This document shows positions 4,988 through 6,819 of a stretch of 6,819 nt of DNA, piece by piece. Position numbers and translations under genes: made by a program. Source of the stretch: Bacteroidales bacterium UBA1722. Lineage in GTDB: Bacteria; Bacteroidota; Bacteroidia; Bacteroidales; UBA932. The notes beneath the pieces were generated by a model. The model saw only the letters and a list, made by a program, of their open reading frames with translations, did no database searches and had not been told where the DNA came from. The DNA lies in contig DCIQ01000120.1 of NCBI GenBank assembly GCA_002317435.1, forward strand, positions 2,298 to 9,116, written 5' to 3'. Each line of letters opens with the position of its first letter. Position 1 is the stretch's first letter.

Positions 4988-6819
4988 ATGAGAATGCGCT
5001 TCTGTAGAACAACCTGTATTTTTATCGCCTTGATTACGCTCTTGGCCGTATGGTCGTTCCATAGTTGCTCGCTTCCGTCACGTGTCCCTTCCCGTGACGC
5101 TGGAGAGACTGTTCCGGAAGTCAGGAAAAGGGTCGGTAAGGAACTGCGGGAATCCCGTTCCGATTCGCTCTCTTCCACGGTCTCCGGATATGCGGCGGCA
5201 TCTTCCGATTCCCTCATTCCATATACGGTTCCGGCCGGTGCTCCGGATGGCGGTGTCTCCGGCGACAGTACTGCGGCAGCCGGTGATTCCGGCGGCATCA
5301 TTCAGAATGACAGCGCGGCCGTTTCGTCCGCACCCCTCAAGAGAAGCGCTCCATCCGATACCGCCGGGATGAAAGATATGGATATGGCCTCCGCATCTTC
5401 TGCCGTGACGGCATCCCCCGATTCATTGACCATAGCGGATTCCTTATCTGTCCCTCCTCCGGGAAGTATGGATGCACCGGCGTTCTCTACCGCCAGGGAT
5501 TCCGTAATCGAGGATTTCAGTGGAGGCAGGAAGGTCATATATTATTATGGGGACGTCTCCGTGACTTACGGGAATCTGAAAATCACTTCCGATTTCATGG
5601 CCTATGACGTGGACAATGCCACCGTATTCGCCACCGGTCTGCCGGATACCGCCGGAGTGATGCAGGGCAAGCCGATTATGACTGAAGGAAACAAGTCGTA
5701 TGATATGGAAGAGTGCTTCTATAATTTTGACAGCAGGAAGGCTAAGGTTAAGAATGCCGTTTCCAAGGAGAACGACGGAATCCTTCATGGTGAAAAAATC
5801 AAGATGATGCCGGACAAGTCGATAAACGTCTCGGGAGGAAAATATACGGTATGTGATGCGCCGAACCCTCATTATTATCTCAAGATGTCCACGGCCAAGG
5901 TCGAGACGCAGCCCAAGCAGAAAACCGTATTCGGTCCCGCTTATGTGGTTCTGGCAGATGTGCCTCTCCCTCTGATACTTCCTTTCGGGTTTGTCCCATC
6001 GCGTCCGGAGAAGGCCAGCGGCATAATGTTCCCGACATTCGGGGAGGAAGAAGCCCGTGGATTCTATGTCCAGGACGGGGGCTTCTATTTCGCCCTTGGA
6101 GATTATGCGGATTTGGCTTTGACCGGTTCTTATTATACGTTGGGATCCTACAGCATGAGATTGAATTCCAGATATAAGGTACGTTATAAGTTCGACGGTT
6201 CACTGAATATCAACATTTCCAATGACCAGACGGGGGAGAAAGGTCAGTCGGACTTCTTCCAGACCAAGAACTTCGGTGTCCAGTGGAGTCATTCCCAGGA
6301 CTCCAAGGCTCATCCCGGTACTTCCTTCAGGGCATCCGTGAATTTTTCCAGTCCTTCGAACAGCCGTTTTAACGAGAGATCGGTCCAGAGTGCGCTGACG
6401 AACCAGACATCTTCCTCCATCTCCTATTCCCGTACCTGGTCCAAGGCCAGCCTCTCGGTCAATGCCCTTCACAGCCAGAATACCAGGGACAGTTCCTATG
6501 TGATAACGTTCCCTAACGTGACGTTCACTCTGAACAGGTTCAATCCGTTCAAGAAGAAGGAGCGTTCCGGTAAGGAAAAATGGTATGAGCAGTTCTCTCT
6601 CAGCTATAACACTACGCTCCAGAACAAGTTGAATTTCAAGGCCAGCGATTTCAGTTCCGAGAAAGGATTCAATCTTCTCGGGAATCTCCAGAGCGGAATG
6701 GCCCACAAATTCGCCATAGGGCTTCCCACTTTCACGGCTTTCAAATATCTTACATTCAGTCCTTCCGTCAGTTATGGAATGAACTGGTTCTTCCAGTCGA
6801 GTGACAGGTACTATAATCC
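4988..6819 (+). CDS. lptD: LPS-assembly outer-membrane protein LptD (OstA-like), C-terminus cut off by the window edge
   Basis: LptD forms the outer-membrane barrel, with an LptE partner in well-studied species, that inserts lipopolysaccharide or lipooligosaccharide into the outer leaflet. About 610 codons are present without a stop. Order: N-terminal hydrophobic signal segment (about 9-22); Ser/Asp/Ala/Pro-rich low-complexity stretch (about 28-172); OstA-like beta domain (about 173-305; VIYYYGDVSVTYGNLKITSD, then GILHGEKIKMMPDK); the LptD-like segment FGPAYVVLADVPLPLILPFG from residue 315; and, from about 340, alternating polar and aromatic strands of the barrel. The OstA domain has two Cys (243, 289); the visible barrel has none. 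Bacteroidota LptD proteins usually exceed 800 residues, so much of the barrel is missing. The ATG at 4988 is chosen because an exact -7 box ends at 4974; ATG 4994 is also possible. Cys27 follows FHS, a poor lipobox. The gene diverges from the amidase gene across 124 bases. The family call is firm; partner and substrate are not visible. Confidence 0.88.
   Translation, partial: MRMRFCRTTCIFIALITLLAVWSFHSCSLPSRVPSRDAGETVPEVRKRVGKELRESRSDSLSSTVSGYAAASSDSLIPYTVPAGAPDGGVSGDSTAAAGDSGGIIQNDSAAVSSAPLKRSAPSDTAGMKDMDMASASSAVTASPDSLTIADSLSVPPPGSMDAPAFSTARDSVIEDFSGGRKVIYYYGDVSVTYGNLKITSDFMAYDVDNATVFATGLPDTAGVMQGKPIMTEGNKSYDMEECFYNFDSRKAKVKNAVSKENDGILHGEKIKMMPDKSINVSGGKYTVCDAPNPHYYLKMSTAKVETQPKQKTVFGPAYVVLADVPLPLILPFGFVPSRPEKASGIMFPTFGEEEARGFYVQDGGFYFALGDYADLALTGSYYTLGSYSMRLNSRYKVRYKFDGSLNINISNDQTGEKGQSDFFQTKNFGVQWSHSQDSKAHPGTSFRASVNFSSPSNSRFNERSVQSALTNQTSSSISYSRTWSKASLSVNALHSQNTRDSSYVITFPNVTFTLNRFNPFKKKERSGKEKWYEQFSLSYNTTLQNKLNFKASDFSSEKGFNLLGNLQSGMAHKFAIGLPTFTAFKYLTFSPSVSYGMNWFFQSSDRYYN

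Noticed and set aside
5302..6706. Minus-strand open frames (5302-5538, 5444-5872, 5880-6203, 6200-6706) opposite lptD
   Set aside because: LptD is continuous on the plus strand with domain and barrel features; the minus frames are rich in Arg, Gly and Ile, as expected of antisense reading, and match nothing I recognise.
1..6819. Mobile element, CRISPR array, tRNA or defence genes
   Set aside because: No transposase or integrase motifs, no spaced direct repeats, and no cloverleaf-like segment were seen; nearly all the sequence is explained by five conserved genes.

Overview
The window looks like a chromosomal housekeeping segment from a member of the Bacteroidota, most likely the order Bacteroidales. 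Three things point there. The clear promoters have the Bacteroidota form (a -7 box TAnnTTTG with a weak TTTG-like box about 20 bases upstream). None of the genes has a convincing Shine-Dalgarno sequence. The proteins (a DnaA with the Walker B variant IDDIHEF, a SPOR-tailed AmiC-type amidase, a single-pass MCE protein and an OstA-type LptD) read like Bacteroidales versions. Base composition is near even in the genes and falls to about 23% GC in the gap upstream of dnaA. I cannot name a genus.

Layout: four genes lie head to tail on the minus strand and one is divergent on the plus strand. Read in the minus direction from the divergent promoter region (4864-4987), the order is an N-acetylmuramoyl-L-alanine amidase (3733-4863), an MCE/MlaD-family protein (2769-3677), a 220-base AT-rich gap with a terminator-like hairpin, dnaA (1121-2548), and, nine bases later, pepD (1-1111), which runs off the left edge without its C-terminus. 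On the plus strand, lptD starts at 4988 and runs off the right edge, with about 610 codons present.

How the genes fit together: the amidase, MCE protein and LptD are all cell-envelope proteins. The amidase trims peptidoglycan and carries a domain that binds stripped glycan. The MCE protein is an inner-membrane-anchored lipid-transport component. LptD inserts lipopolysaccharide into the outer membrane. They are served by two back-to-back promoters. The second unit, dnaA-pepD, pairs the replication initiator with a cytosolic dipeptidase and is separated from the envelope unit by the AT-rich gap and hairpin.

I found no mobile element, CRISPR array, tRNA, rRNA or defence system, and no previously undescribed system. 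The points most worth a second look are the hairpin and U-tract overlapping the probable dnaA promoter, the long Ser/Asp-rich segment in LptD, the MCE gene without its transporter partners, and an Asn-to-Cys change beside a metal ligand of PepD.
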